Shown here: positions 1 to 6,690 of the stretch, in pieces
How positions within the stretch are numbered: position 1 is the first letter of the stretch
Layout of the letters: each line of letters opens with the position of its first letter
Assembly: GCA_964396115.1 (NCBI GenBank)
Contig: CAYNDL010000019.1
Coordinates: forward strand, 1 to 17,422
DNA: 17,422 bases
DNA from: CAYNDL01 sp964396115
GTDB taxonomy: Bacteria > Patescibacteriota > Andersenbacteria > UBA10190 > CAIZMI01
Direction of reading: 5' to 3'
The notes under the pieces: generated by a model
Database searches by the model: none
The model's input: the letters and a program-made list of their open reading frames with translations, nothing else
Told to the model about the DNA's origin: nothing
Position numbers and translations under genes: made by a program

Positions 1-600
1 TCTTCATTGACGCTTTCGGGAGACGGCTCAAGATACGCCTACGTGTATTCAAGTAAAAACGGTGAACAATTAGTTATCCGGGAGACATCAGACAATAGGA
101 TTTTTGGAAACGTATCTCTTCCATCGGAGCCCATACCGTTTAATGCGAGAGCGGAAGATGACTCAGCACCGGCAACTTACAGAATTGTTCAATATCTAAG
201 ACCGCTCGTTGAGACAGAAACTTTCGTAAAGCCAGCTGAAAACGAACTTGCAGAAGAAGCGATTGTGGGTTATGTTATGCAGCACATTCGCCAGATAGCA
301 GAAGCTCCGCAAGGGGAACCAGTTACGGCGGAGAAGGTTCTGTTCACGCGAACACCGGGAGCTGTATATGTGGATTATTTGGTGGGAACCACTATTTGGC
401 GGCGTCTAGTCCAGGTGGACGGTGATGTTTCGGGTAATGCTGTTCAGTATAAGTTAATAGGAGTATTCGCTCCTATTAACGGAGAATGGACCCTGGCAAG
501 AGGCATGGACTTGGGGGACAAAACCGCTACCTCTGTATACGAGTTTGATGCCGAGGCGGGTAAGTGGTTCAAGCAGGGGATGACAAATGTTCAACCATGA
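1..600 (+). CDS. 3' part of an unknown, probably exported protein
   Basis: The frame is open to the left edge, so the true start lies outside the window; a TTG at 7 is only the first possible start codon inside it. About 199 residues are visible, ending at TGA 598-600. The first visible stretch (LSGDGSRYAYV, then EQLVIRET) has the short beta-strand rhythm of a propeller or WD40-like blade. The rest is a mixed alpha/beta region ending in a strand-rich part (VDYLVGTTIWRRLVQV, YKLIGVFAP, WTLARGMDLG). There are no cysteines and no membrane segment in the visible part. This is compatible with an extracytoplasmic domain behind an N-terminal anchor that is not seen. I do not recognise the family. 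rpmG follows after 19 nt but has its own promoter-like sequence overlapping this 3' end. Confidence 0.8.
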   Translation, partial: SSLTLSGDGSRYAYVYSSKNGEQLVIRETSDNRIFGNVSLPSEPIPFNARAEDDSAPATYRIVQYLRPLVETETFVKPAENELAEEAIVGYVMQHIRQIAEAPQGEPVTAEKVLFTRTPGAVYVDYLVGTTIWRRLVQVDGDVSGNAVQYKLIGVFAPINGEWTLARGMDLGDKTATSVYEFDAEAGKWFKQGMTNVQP

Positions 601-608
601 TTTATAAG
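580..608 (+). promoter_or_regulatory. Promoter of rpmG, near-leaderless
   Basis: ATGACA (580-585, 5 of 6 to the -35 consensus), a 17-nt spacer and TATAAG (603-608, 5 of 6 to the -10 consensus). The predicted transcription start near 615 lies only about 5 nt before the rpmG ATG at 620. It overlaps the 3' end of the upstream gene. This is prediction from the sequence only. Confidence 0.5.
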
Positions 609-619
609 TAATAACTATT

Positions 620-781
620 ATGGCAACAAGTGAATTCAGGAAGTTCGTATGTGTTGAGTGCAAGCAACTTAACTATCGCAGGAGAAAAGGGAACCGAAAG
701 GGAGTGCAGCAAGAAAAGATTGAGACAGAAAAGTTTTGCAAACACTGCCGAAAGCACACAACTCATAAGGAAACCAAATAA
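620..781 (+). CDS. rpmG: 50S ribosomal protein L33
   Basis: A 53-codon gene starting at ATG 620 and ending at TAA 779-781. The protein begins MATSEFRKFVCVEC and ends in KHTTHKETK. It is a component of the large ribosomal subunit. It has two CxxC pairs (CVEC near residues 11-14 and CKHC near 40-43), the zinc-ribbon (C+) form of L33, with the basic linker RRRKGNRKG between them. Length matches the family (about 50 residues). There is no Shine-Dalgarno; the start follows an AT-rich stretch and a promoter whose start site falls a few bases upstream. A strong terminator follows 8 nt after the stop, so the gene looks monocistronic. In many bacteria rpmG sits with tRNA-Trp, secE and nusG; here tRNA-Trp is adjacent but inverted, and secE/nusG are not in the window. 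Confidence 0.93.
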   Translation: MATSEFRKFVCVECKQLNYRRRKGNRKGVQQEKIETEKFCKHCRKHTTHKETK

Positions 782-788
782 CCCAAAG

Positions 789-816
789 CAGCCGCGAATG
801 CGGCTGTTTTTGTTTA
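789..816 (+). terminator. Rho-independent terminator of rpmG
   Basis: A perfect 7-bp GC-rich stem (CAGCCGC 789-795 with GCGGCTG 800-806) closes a GAAT tetraloop and is followed directly by TTTTTGTTT. It separates rpmG from the oppositely oriented tRNA-Trp gene. Confidence 0.88.
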
Positions 817-824
817 TCCTTATT

Positions 825-898
825 TGGCAGGCGAGGAGGGAATCGAACCCCCAGTTCGGGTTTTGGAGACCCGTGGTTTACCATTAACCGACTCGCCC
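825..898 (-). tRNA. trnW: tRNA-Trp(CCA)
   Basis: The minus strand folds as a full cloverleaf. The acceptor is GGGCGAG with CTCGCCT (G1 pairs with U72 as a wobble), discriminator G73 and an encoded CCA tail at 825-827. The D-stem is GGTT/AACC. The anticodon stem is CGGGT/ACCCG with loop CTCCAAA, giving anticodon CCA, which reads UGG. The T-arm is GGGGG-TTCGATT-CCCTC with one G-U pair. G73 and the CCA anticodon are the usual tryptophan identity elements. A promoter-like sequence lies just upstream on the minus strand. The encoded CCA contrasts with the tRNA-Val gene in this window, which lacks it. Confidence 0.96.
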
Positions 899-909
899 AA
901 GCGATTGAA

Positions 910-938
910 AGTATACCCATAACATAGTAGATCGTCCA
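910..938 (-). promoter_or_regulatory. Promoter of tRNA-Trp
   Basis: On the minus strand TGGACG (933-938, 4 of 6 to the -35 consensus) is separated by 17 nt from TATACT (910-915, 5 of 6 to the -10 consensus). The predicted start near 903 gives a leader of about 5 nt before tRNA position 1 at 898. The element lies in the divergent region shared with the permease gene. Confidence 0.6.
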
Positions 939-952
939 TGTGCGACGAGGAG

Positions 953-968
953 TGGTAAACTATTACCA
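953..968. repeat. Inverted repeat upstream of the permease (possible operator)
   Basis: TGGTAA (953-958), spacer ACTA, TTACCA (963-968): a perfect 6-bp inverted repeat centred 16 nt before the permease start, in the tRNA-Trp/permease divergent region. It could be an operator or a short mRNA hairpin over the translation start. No T-run follows, so it is not a terminator. The binding factor, if any, is unknown. Confidence 0.4.
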
Positions 969-976
969 ACATTAAC

Positions 977-2125
977 ATGAATAAAACATTATCATCATAT
1001 TTAATATTTGCCGGAGGAATGATTGGCGTGGGTGTATTTGGCATACCCTTCGCTGTGGTTAGAGCAGGGTTAGTTCCAACACTAATAACGGGTTCCATTG
1101 TTCTTGTTCTTTCGTTCGTCATCCATTTGCTTCTTGTCGAAATTGTTCTCAATACAAAAGGAGCAAAACAACTGCCTGGTTACGTTGGAACATATTTAGG
1201 TTCTTTAGGAAAATTAATAAGCGTGATTTCGAATAGTTTCGGCGCTGTAGGCGCGTTGCTGGCCTACCTTATTGTCGGTGGTTACTTTTTTTCGTTGTTT
1301 GTGGCACCTGTTTTCCATATTTCGCCGGCGGTCGCTACGATCGCGTACTTTATTGTGGGCGCGTTGATCATGATTCGAGGTGTTAACGGACTGCCTTCCG
1401 CACATCTATTGATATTTGTTCTATTCGCTTTTGTACTGGTTGTATTAGGCATTTCCGTCGGAGGGGTTATGGAGTTTACCAGTGTCCCCGTATTTGGTCC
1501 TGGTTTAATAACACGGTTCCTTCTGCCCTATGGAGTGTTCCTTTTTTCTTTTTGGAGCCTTTCTTTGGTCCCAGAATTAGTTCAAACCGCGGGACGAAAC
1601 CGTGCCATTATTCGCAAGGCATTAATATTTGCTTTTTTAACGGCGTTGCTCAGTTATTCAGTGTTTTCATTATTAGTTGTTGGAGCTAGTGGTAACAGTA
1701 TTTCCGAAGACGCCATTATGGGCTTGCGTGAATCAGAGAAGGTCACAGGAGGCGTTGTTGGCCTTGCGGCATTGTTTGGTGTTCTTACAACTTTTTCTTC
1801 TTTTTTGGCGATCGGTCATACGCTAAAGAGGACTTTTGTTTTTGACTTTGGTATTCCAAATATATTTGCCTGGTTAATGGCGATGGGTCTGCCATTTTTA
1901 CTATTCATTTTCGGTGTCAATCAATTTGTGAAAGTTTTAGGTGTAACGGGAGCTGTTTTTCTTGGAATAGATGGAATTCTTGTGATAATTGCGTACATAT
2001 CTTTGAAGAATTCCAAACGCTCAAAAAAACAAGGCTTCTTTTCCACGGGCATCCTCGGGCTTATAATTGCTTTCTTTCTCGTTGGTATAATTATCGAAGT
2101 GCTAAGGACAATGAATTTGTTGTGA
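977..2125 (+). CDS. Aromatic amino acid permease (Trp/Tyr permease-like)
   Basis: A 382-aa integral membrane protein with about 11 hydrophobic segments, resembling the APC-superfamily hydroxy/aromatic amino acid permeases (Mtr/TyrP type), which couple amino acid uptake to an ion gradient. The N-terminus FAGGMIGVGVFGIPFAV has the glycine-rich broken first helix typical of this fold, and the GxxxGxPF pattern is close to that of Trp/Tyr permeases. It continues with helix pairs up to a C-terminal helix near 355-377. ATG 977 is the only sensible start since the helix-1 motif begins by residue 11. No Shine-Dalgarno is within range. The gene diverges from tRNA-Trp, which fits an aromatic substrate, but that link is inference. 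No terminator is visible after the stop. The transporter family is likely; the exact substrate is not shown. Confidence 0.8.
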   Translation: MNKTLSSYLIFAGGMIGVGVFGIPFAVVRAGLVPTLITGSIVLVLSFVIHLLLVEIVLNTKGAKQLPGYVGTYLGSLGKLISVISNSFGAVGALLAYLIVGGYFFSLFVAPVFHISPAVATIAYFIVGALIMIRGVNGLPSAHLLIFVLFAFVLVVLGISVGGVMEFTSVPVFGPGLITRFLLPYGVFLFSFWSLSLVPELVQTAGRNRAIIRKALIFAFLTALLSYSVFSLLVVGASGNSISEDAIMGLRESEKVTGGVVGLAALFGVLTTFSSFLAIGHTLKRTFVFDFGIPNIFAWLMAMGLPFLLFIFGVNQFVKVLGVTGAVFLGIDGILVIIAYISLKNSKRSKKQGFFSTGILGLIIAFFLVGIIIEVLRTMNLL

Positions 2126-2141
2126 AAACTTGCATTATCCT

Positions 2142-2202
2142 GTGTCAGTGATAAAGTTCCTATTAACGTGTCATTTCCTATTGACCTCCTACAATTAATT
2201 GT
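2142..2202. promoter_or_regulatory. Repeats and possible promoter upstream of uppS
   Basis: The 115-nt gap before uppS holds a direct repeat: TTCCTATTAAC (2157-2167) and TTCCTATTGAC (2175-2185), 18 bp apart with one mismatch. GTGTCA also occurs twice (2142-2147 and 2168-2173). A 12-nt perfect palindrome ACAATTAATTGT lies at 2191-2202. A possible promoter is GTGTCA (2168-2173), 16 nt, TACAAT (2190-2195), overlapping the palindrome. Both the promoter and any operator role are tentative. Confidence 0.3.
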
Positions 2203-2240
2203 GTTCGTCTTGGCCTTCTCGGGAGTTTTCTTATTTTTGT

Positions 2241-2981
2241 ATGAACGCTGAAGAGAAAACTAGGACAGAACAACAGGAAATAATAATTCCTCGCCATGTC
2301 GCCATCACACCGGATGGAAATCGGCGTTGGGCGAAATTGCACGGAAAAAATCCGATAGAGGGCCACGAGGAGGGAACACGAGTGTTTAGACAAATACTCA
2401 AACATGCTTCTGATCGCAAGGTTGAGCATGTTTCCATGTGGGGTATGTCTTTGGATAATTTTGTAAAGAGAAGCCCAACGGAAGTCGCAGGACTTCTGAA
2501 TTTGTTTAGGAAAGAGTTCAAAGATTTAGCAAACGACACTGACATTCACAGGAACAAGGTCCACGTGAACGTTCTAGGGCGTTGGCGTGAAAAGTTCCCA
2601 TTTCCGGTTAGAGGTGCAGTACAGGAGGCAATAGATGCAACGAAAGATTATAGCAATCTTTTTTTGAATATATTTTTGGCTTACAGCGGAACAGATGAAA
2701 TGTTGGAGGCAATCAGGGGTATTGCAACAAAGGCTCGAGACTCCAAGCTTAATGTCACACCTCAACTGCTCAAAGAGCACTTGTTTACCAAAGACTTACC
2801 ACCAGTAGACCTATTAATCAGGACGGGCGGGGAACCTCATTTATCTGCGGGTTTCATGATGTGGGATATGGCGGATGCTCAATTGTATTTCACGGAAAAG
2901 TATTGGCCGGATTTTACAACAACTGATTTCGATGCTGCGTTGAGTGAATATTCGAATAGAGGGCGTCGTTTTGGAAAGTAG
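2241..2981 (+). CDS. uppS: Undecaprenyl diphosphate synthase (cis-prenyltransferase)
   Basis: A 246-aa protein that condenses isopentenyl-PP units onto farnesyl-PP to make the C55 lipid carrier used for peptidoglycan and surface glycans; a cytoplasmic, membrane-associated homodimer in known members. Visible motifs: HVAITPDGNRRWAK (residues 19-32, catalytic Asp25), the EGHEEG helix (40-45), the region around WGMSLDNFVKRSPTEV (67-82), RTGGEPHLS (194-202, diphosphate binding) and WPDFTTTDF (222-230), then NRGRRFGK at the end. I chose ATG 2241 because it gives the usual spacing to the PDGN motif. A TTG at 2199 would add 14 residues that look untranslated. The PDGNRR form (not MDGNGR) is the version I associate with archaeal-type enzymes. 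The gene ends 1 nt from the convergent CAP protein gene. Confidence 0.95.
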   Translation: MNAEEKTRTEQQEIIIPRHVAITPDGNRRWAKLHGKNPIEGHEEGTRVFRQILKHASDRKVEHVSMWGMSLDNFVKRSPTEVAGLLNLFRKEFKDLANDTDIHRNKVHVNVLGRWREKFPFPVRGAVQEAIDATKDYSNLFLNIFLAYSGTDEMLEAIRGIATKARDSKLNVTPQLLKEHLFTKDLPPVDLLIRTGGEPHLSAGFMMWDMADAQLYFTEKYWPDFTTTDFDAALSEYSNRGRRFGK

Positions 2982-2982
2982 T

Positions 2983-4407
2983 TCAAGTAATCAGAAATAG
3001 TACAGATCCGAGTGTAATAACGAATAAGACGTGCACAATGAGGTCGGAGTGCTGGATTTTTATGTGTACGAAAATGTTAATTGCCAATAAGAAGGCTAGG
3101 ATGTAGACCAAAAGTGAAAATATTGTTCGCAAAATATCATTAATAGATGATAACTTCACGCGAGCCTGCACTTCTGTTTTTGTTGGCGGATTTACGTGGT
3201 ACCTCTGAATTGGTTGAACTTTTGCCGTCTTTGTGTGTCCTAGGTTGTCCTCCGCCTTGATTGTTATTTCTTTGGTAGCGGTAGCCGACTCTATTGATCC
3301 TATTGCGATAGACCCGTCAATTTTGAGCGGAATTGCTCTATCGTCTACAAACGCCACCACCTTTTTAGTCGAACCAAAAACGGGTACGGCTAGCAGGAGG
3401 GAACCAGGATCTCCCTTTGGCTCGGGTAGCAACATCACGCTATCTTGACCAATCACGGGGAAAAGAGTGTCAATTTTTACATGTACTTCTGAAGGAGTGC
3501 TTGTTTTTTCGTTAATTTTTGCGACAGCGGTTATAGTTGCATCTTGTTGGGTGTTTTCGGGAATGGAGAAATTTCCTTTGAACTCACCTTTAACTGTTTG
3601 GTAAGTACCTACTCTCTTATCATTGAATGTTACGTCAACAAGGCTCCCTTCGACTGCTCCGCCTCGTACAGTGGCAGCTGCATCAGGCAGTATTTGCCCC
3701 TCTGTAGGCTCTAATATAGTTGGTGCGGGCACAGGTGTTGGGGCAACCTTTAATTCATTGGGAACAGGAGCCGTAAATGCTGGCTCTTCTGCGGGAGCTA
3801 CCTTCGGTTCTTTCTTCGGCAATGCACTGGTTAACGAACCGAAATGCTGTACAACAACGGTAGTAGTGCGACCTTCGAATTCTCCTGTTACAACTGAGAT
3901 GCCAATATCTCGGTACCTTTCGTTAAGTATATTTTTTCTGTGTCCGGGGCTCTTCATCCATGCATCGTGAATAGCGCTGCCGGTTGTGAAATCGATTGCC
4001 AGGTTCTCTCCGGCATAGACAAAGTTATAGTTCGCTTTGTCAAACCATACCCAAGGAGTAGAACCTTGTGGACTATTGTGGGCAAAGTAATCGTATTTAA
4101 GCATGTCCTCAGCTTTCATTCTTGCGGATTCCTGAAGACGGGCGTTTGGCGCCAGTGATGGTAGGCCCGCTGCGCGCCGCGAAGAATTTACTTGATCGAT
4201 TAAATAAGCCGAAGTGATCGTAGAAAGGTAGGCAGTCTCGGGAGTTAGGGCGACAATTGTTACGGCACTTAGCTTGGCAAGCACAATAAGGACACTGAGC
4301 AAGTAAAGGACAGGGTGCCTAAGCGCGTAAGGTCGATAGTTGTTTTTCTTGTGTGGGACAACAACACCAACAGAATGCAGATAAACATGATCCAGACCGG
4401 AACTCAT
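2983..4407 (-). CDS. Membrane-anchored CAP/SCP-domain (YkwD-like) protein with Ig-like repeats
   Basis: A 474-aa envelope protein. A short basic cytoplasmic N-terminus is followed by a membrane segment (about 33-54), so most of the chain should face outside. The CAP/SCP domain spans about 66-192 and shows the family histidines and glutamate: FAHNSP (His110), AGENLA (Glu134) and SPGHRKNIL (His156). A Pro/Ala-rich linker (about 195-232) leads to a bacterial Ig-like module (about 232-320, starting EPTEGQILPDAAATVRGG) and a second beta-rich module (about 325-405). Two hydrophobic segments close the protein (about 428-450 and 454-474). There is no LPxTG motif. Bacterial YkwD-like proteins are usually secreted and their activity is mostly unknown, so no reaction is assigned. 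ATG 4407 is preferred because a -10 box lies 8 nt before it. Confidence 0.85.
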   Translation of the reverse strand: MSSGLDHVYLHSVGVVVPHKKNNYRPYALRHPVLYLLSVLIVLAKLSAVTIVALTPETAYLSTITSAYLIDQVNSSRRAAGLPSLAPNARLQESARMKAEDMLKYDYFAHNSPQGSTPWVWFDKANYNFVYAGENLAIDFTTGSAIHDAWMKSPGHRKNILNERYRDIGISVVTGEFEGRTTTVVVQHFGSLTSALPKKEPKVAPAEEPAFTAPVPNELKVAPTPVPAPTILEPTEGQILPDAAATVRGGAVEGSLVDVTFNDKRVGTYQTVKGEFKGNFSIPENTQQDATITAVAKINEKTSTPSEVHVKIDTLFPVIGQDSVMLLPEPKGDPGSLLLAVPVFGSTKKVVAFVDDRAIPLKIDGSIAIGSIESATATKEITIKAEDNLGHTKTAKVQPIQRYHVNPPTKTEVQARVKLSSINDILRTIFSLLVYILAFLLAINIFVHIKIQHSDLIVHVLFVITLGSVLFLIT

Positions 4408-4415
4408 GTATATAT

Positions 4416-4444
4416 ATTATCATGTTTGGACAATTGCTTGTCGC
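4416..4444 (-). promoter_or_regulatory. Promoter of the CAP-domain gene, apparently leaderless
   Basis: On the minus strand GCGACA (4439-4444, 4 of 6), a 17-nt spacer and GATAAT (4416-4421, 5 of 6). The -10 box ends 8 nt before the ATG at 4407, so the predicted start falls on or next to the start codon. In the plus direction the rest of this gap (4445-4559) holds no promoter for manC that I would defend: TTGAAA at 4456-4461 lacks a matching -10. Confidence 0.5.
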
Positions 4445-4559
4445 CGTGGAGCGTATTGAAACAACGGTGTAGAATTAATGTACGCTCGGAATAGAGGAAT
4501 TTGTTTGGAGAGGCTGCCTTTGTTCCATGAATTTATCCTTTCGTAACTTTTTTAATGAT

Positions 4560-5639
4560 ATGAACATAGTTATTATGGCCGGAGGCGGGGGTACAAGACT
4601 TTGGCCTCTTTCCAGGGAAAAGTTTCCGAAACAATTTACACAGCTTTTTGGAAAAAAGACTCTCTTGCAGCATTCTTTTGACAGGGCACTTAAGATAGCT
4701 GGTCGTCCTCAAAATATAGTTGTCACGACAAGATCTGAGTTTGTGCCTGAAATTCAGAGACAGCTGAAACGTCTCCCTAAAGAGAATATTTTGATTGAGA
4801 GTATAAAGCGCGATACGGCCCCTTCAATCGGAATGGCCGCCGCCTATTTGGCTGCGAAAGGGAAGCACGACGAGCCCATGATTCTTATGCCGTCTGACCC
4901 GTATTTTAGGGACGAGGAAATGTATATAAAAGCTGTTAAAACAGCAGGGAATTTTATTAACGAAAACCCTGAAGCTACAGTACTGCTTGGCAGCGAACCA
5001 ACTTATCCAGAAACTGGTTATGGTTATATTGAACTAGCGAATTCAAAAGCCACTGATGACATTAAGGGTGTTAAATGCTTTAAGGAAAAGCCAGATCTCG
5101 ATACTGCAAAGGGATACATTAAGCGGGGAAATTATGTTTGGAACATGGGTGTTTACGCGTGGCGGGTCGGCAACCTGTTGAACCTAATACATAAGTTTGC
5201 TCCTGAGATAGCCTCAAGGCTTGATAAAATTGAAGGCCTATTCAGGGATGGCAAGGCTACGAAAATCGCAAAAGTTTACGAAACAATGCCCTCGATTTCA
5301 ATCGATTTTGCTGTGACCGAACACCAGGACGCCAATAACATCTTTGTAATACGCGGCGATTTTGGTTGGAGCGATATTGGACACTGGGGAGCATTACAAG
5401 AACTATTAGGGGGAGGGGAAGGGATGGAATTAAAGAAAGGTGTTGCTGCTCAAGTTCATGCTTCAAATAACTTCGTTTATAACACGGTTGAAAAAGCTAT
5501 CGGATTAGTCGGAGTTAATGACTTGATAGTGATCTCTACGCCTGATGCCTTGCTTGTTTGTGACAAAAAACACGTGCAGGATGTGAAAAAGGTTGTTGAA
5601 GAATTAGCAAAAGACAAGAAAACGAAAAAGTTCGTATGA
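4560..5639 (+). CDS. manC: Mannose-1-phosphate guanylyltransferase
   Basis: A 359-aa nucleotidyltransferase that makes GDP-mannose from mannose-1-phosphate and GTP, a precursor for mannose-containing surface glycans. The N-terminal signature is clear: MAGGGGTRLWPLSREKFPKQ (residues 6-25), with the Gly-rich loop, the Arg and the catalytic-site Lys. Further family motifs are TAPSIGMAA, MPSDPYF, FKEKPD, YVWNMGVYAW, SIDFAVTEH and DFGWSDIGHW. The C-terminal phosphomannose isomerase domain of the bifunctional enzymes is absent, so this is the short form. I prefer ATG 4560 because it places the GGGGTRLWP motif at the usual distance. ATG 4527 is in frame, adds 11 residues and has a purine stretch (GGAGAGG) 13 nt before it. 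The 3' end overlaps mltG by ATGA, suggesting translational coupling. Confidence 0.94.
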   Translation: MNIVIMAGGGGTRLWPLSREKFPKQFTQLFGKKTLLQHSFDRALKIAGRPQNIVVTTRSEFVPEIQRQLKRLPKENILIESIKRDTAPSIGMAAAYLAAKGKHDEPMILMPSDPYFRDEEMYIKAVKTAGNFINENPEATVLLGSEPTYPETGYGYIELANSKATDDIKGVKCFKEKPDLDTAKGYIKRGNYVWNMGVYAWRVGNLLNLIHKFAPEIASRLDKIEGLFRDGKATKIAKVYETMPSISIDFAVTEHQDANNIFVIRGDFGWSDIGHWGALQELLGGGEGMELKKGVAAQVHASNNFVYNTVEKAIGLVGVNDLIVISTPDALLVCDKKHVQDVKKVVEELAKDKKTKKFV

Positions 5640-6640
5640 AAAAGTATCTGATTGGGATAGCATCAGTTATCGTTTTACTCTTTTTGGGTACTTTTTTATT
5701 CCGTTATTTTGGAAATTATCCAACTGCCAATGATAAAACAGTAGTTGAAGTTACTATCCCTAGTGGTCTAGGTGTGAAAAAGATAGCTAAAATTCTCCAT
5801 GAAAAGGAATTAATAAATAGTGAATTGGGTTTTATTACTCAGGCGTATTTGAAGGGGGCAAAGGGTGATCTAAAGGCAGGCACTTATTCCTTCACGAGGT
5901 CTGAATCAGGATCGACACTTCTAAGACGCATCATGGATGGAGACGTTATCTCTCGGGAAAACAAGGTAACGATACAGGAGGGGCTCACTTTGAAAGAAAT
6001 TTCTCAAAAGCTAGAACAAGCGAACATTGTAAGCGCAGCAGCCTTCGAAGAAAGGGCAAAAGTTGAAGATTTTCGCCAAGACTTCTCGTTTCTAAAAGAT
6101 GTTCCGGATGGTCCTCTAGAAGGTTATCTTTTTCCTGATACCTATAAGTTCTACAAGAATGCATCAGTGGATGACGTGATAAAAAAAATACTTGCGCGTT
6201 TTGATAATCAGTTTACGATCGCCGCAAAAGAAACCAGGGGATTGCAAGGACACACCTTGCACGAGGTAGTTACGATGGCAAGTATCATTGAGCGGGAAGT
6301 ACGTTCAGTGGAAGACAGGAAAATCGTTTCGGGGATATTGTGGAGTCGTATCGAGGAAAATGTAGCAATAGCTGCGGATGCAACCATTAGGTACATTTTA
6401 AATAATTGGTCGTCGCCTCTTACGATTGATGACTTAAAGATAAGCTCTCCTTACAACAGTAGGACTAATTTGGGACTGCCGCCGCGGCCGATTGGAAATC
6501 CTGGCCTGGAAGCTCTTAAGGCAGCAATGGATCCGAAAGACACAGACTATTTCTATTATTTATCGTCCAAAGATGGAAAAACCATCTTTTCCAAAACCCT
6601 CGATGAGCATAATGCTGCTGTTAGGCAGTACTTGCGGTAG
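5636..6640 (+). CDS. mltG: Endolytic murein transglycosylase MltG (YceG-like)
   Basis: A 334-aa inner-membrane enzyme that cleaves nascent peptidoglycan strands, releasing glycan chains with anhydro ends and thereby setting strand length. One N-terminal membrane segment (about 4-22) leaves the rest outside. A LysM-like subdomain (about 35-110, with VVEVTIPSGLGVKKIAKIL) precedes the catalytic YceG domain. Visible catalytic-domain motifs are EGYLFPDTY (162-170), VVTMASIIERE (211-221, Glu219 at the position of the known catalytic Glu), DATIRYIL, the SPYNSRTNLGLPPRPIGNPG stretch and a C-terminal YYLSSKDGKTIFSKTLDEHN. Length matches the family (about 330-340). It starts inside the manC stop (ATGA). 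Pairing with a GDP-mannose gene is unusual and may only reflect envelope clustering. Confidence 0.95.
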   Translation: MKKYLIGIASVIVLLFLGTFLFRYFGNYPTANDKTVVEVTIPSGLGVKKIAKILHEKELINSELGFITQAYLKGAKGDLKAGTYSFTRSESGSTLLRRIMDGDVISRENKVTIQEGLTLKEISQKLEQANIVSAAAFEERAKVEDFRQDFSFLKDVPDGPLEGYLFPDTYKFYKNASVDDVIKKILARFDNQFTIAAKETRGLQGHTLHEVVTMASIIEREVRSVEDRKIVSGILWSRIEENVAIAADATIRYILNNWSSPLTIDDLKISSPYNSRTNLGLPPRPIGNPGLEALKAAMDPKDTDYFYYLSSKDGKTIFSKTLDEHNAAVRQYLR

Positions 6641-6655
6641 TACCGTTGTTCATCC

Positions 6656-6684
6656 TTGCAATATAATCAATAGTCTGTTATTAT
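6656..6684 (+). promoter_or_regulatory. Promoter of the rplJ-rplL operon
   Basis: TTGCAA (6656-6661, 4 of 6), a 17-nt spacer and TATTAT (6679-6684, 5 of 6). A start near 6691 gives an untranslated leader of about 158 nt before rplJ, in contrast to the near-leaderless promoters elsewhere in the window. A TATAAT at 6662-6667 lacks a properly spaced -35. Confidence 0.55.
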
Positions 6685-6690
6685 CGTTTT

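Noticed and set aside
630..887. Plus-strand 85-codon open frame near rpmG
   Set aside because: It is in another frame than rpmG, runs through the terminator and into tRNA-Trp; the 53-codon rpmG is the real gene.
820..1152. Minus-strand 110-codon open frame over tRNA-Trp and the permease start
   Set aside because: It runs through the tRNA gene and is a frame shadow of the permease.
2983..3110. Sortase signal at the C-terminus of the CAP protein
   Set aside because: No LPxTG-like motif precedes the terminal hydrophobic segments and no basic tail follows.
3623..3970. Plus-strand 115-codon open frame opposite the CAP gene
   Set aside because: Composition (Gly/Ser/Thr/Val) reflects the reverse of the Pro/Ala/Glu linker; no family match.
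6662..6667. TATAAT before rplJ as the main -10 box
   Set aside because: No -35-like hexamer at 16-18 nt; the TTGCAA/TATTAT pair with a 17-nt spacer is better.
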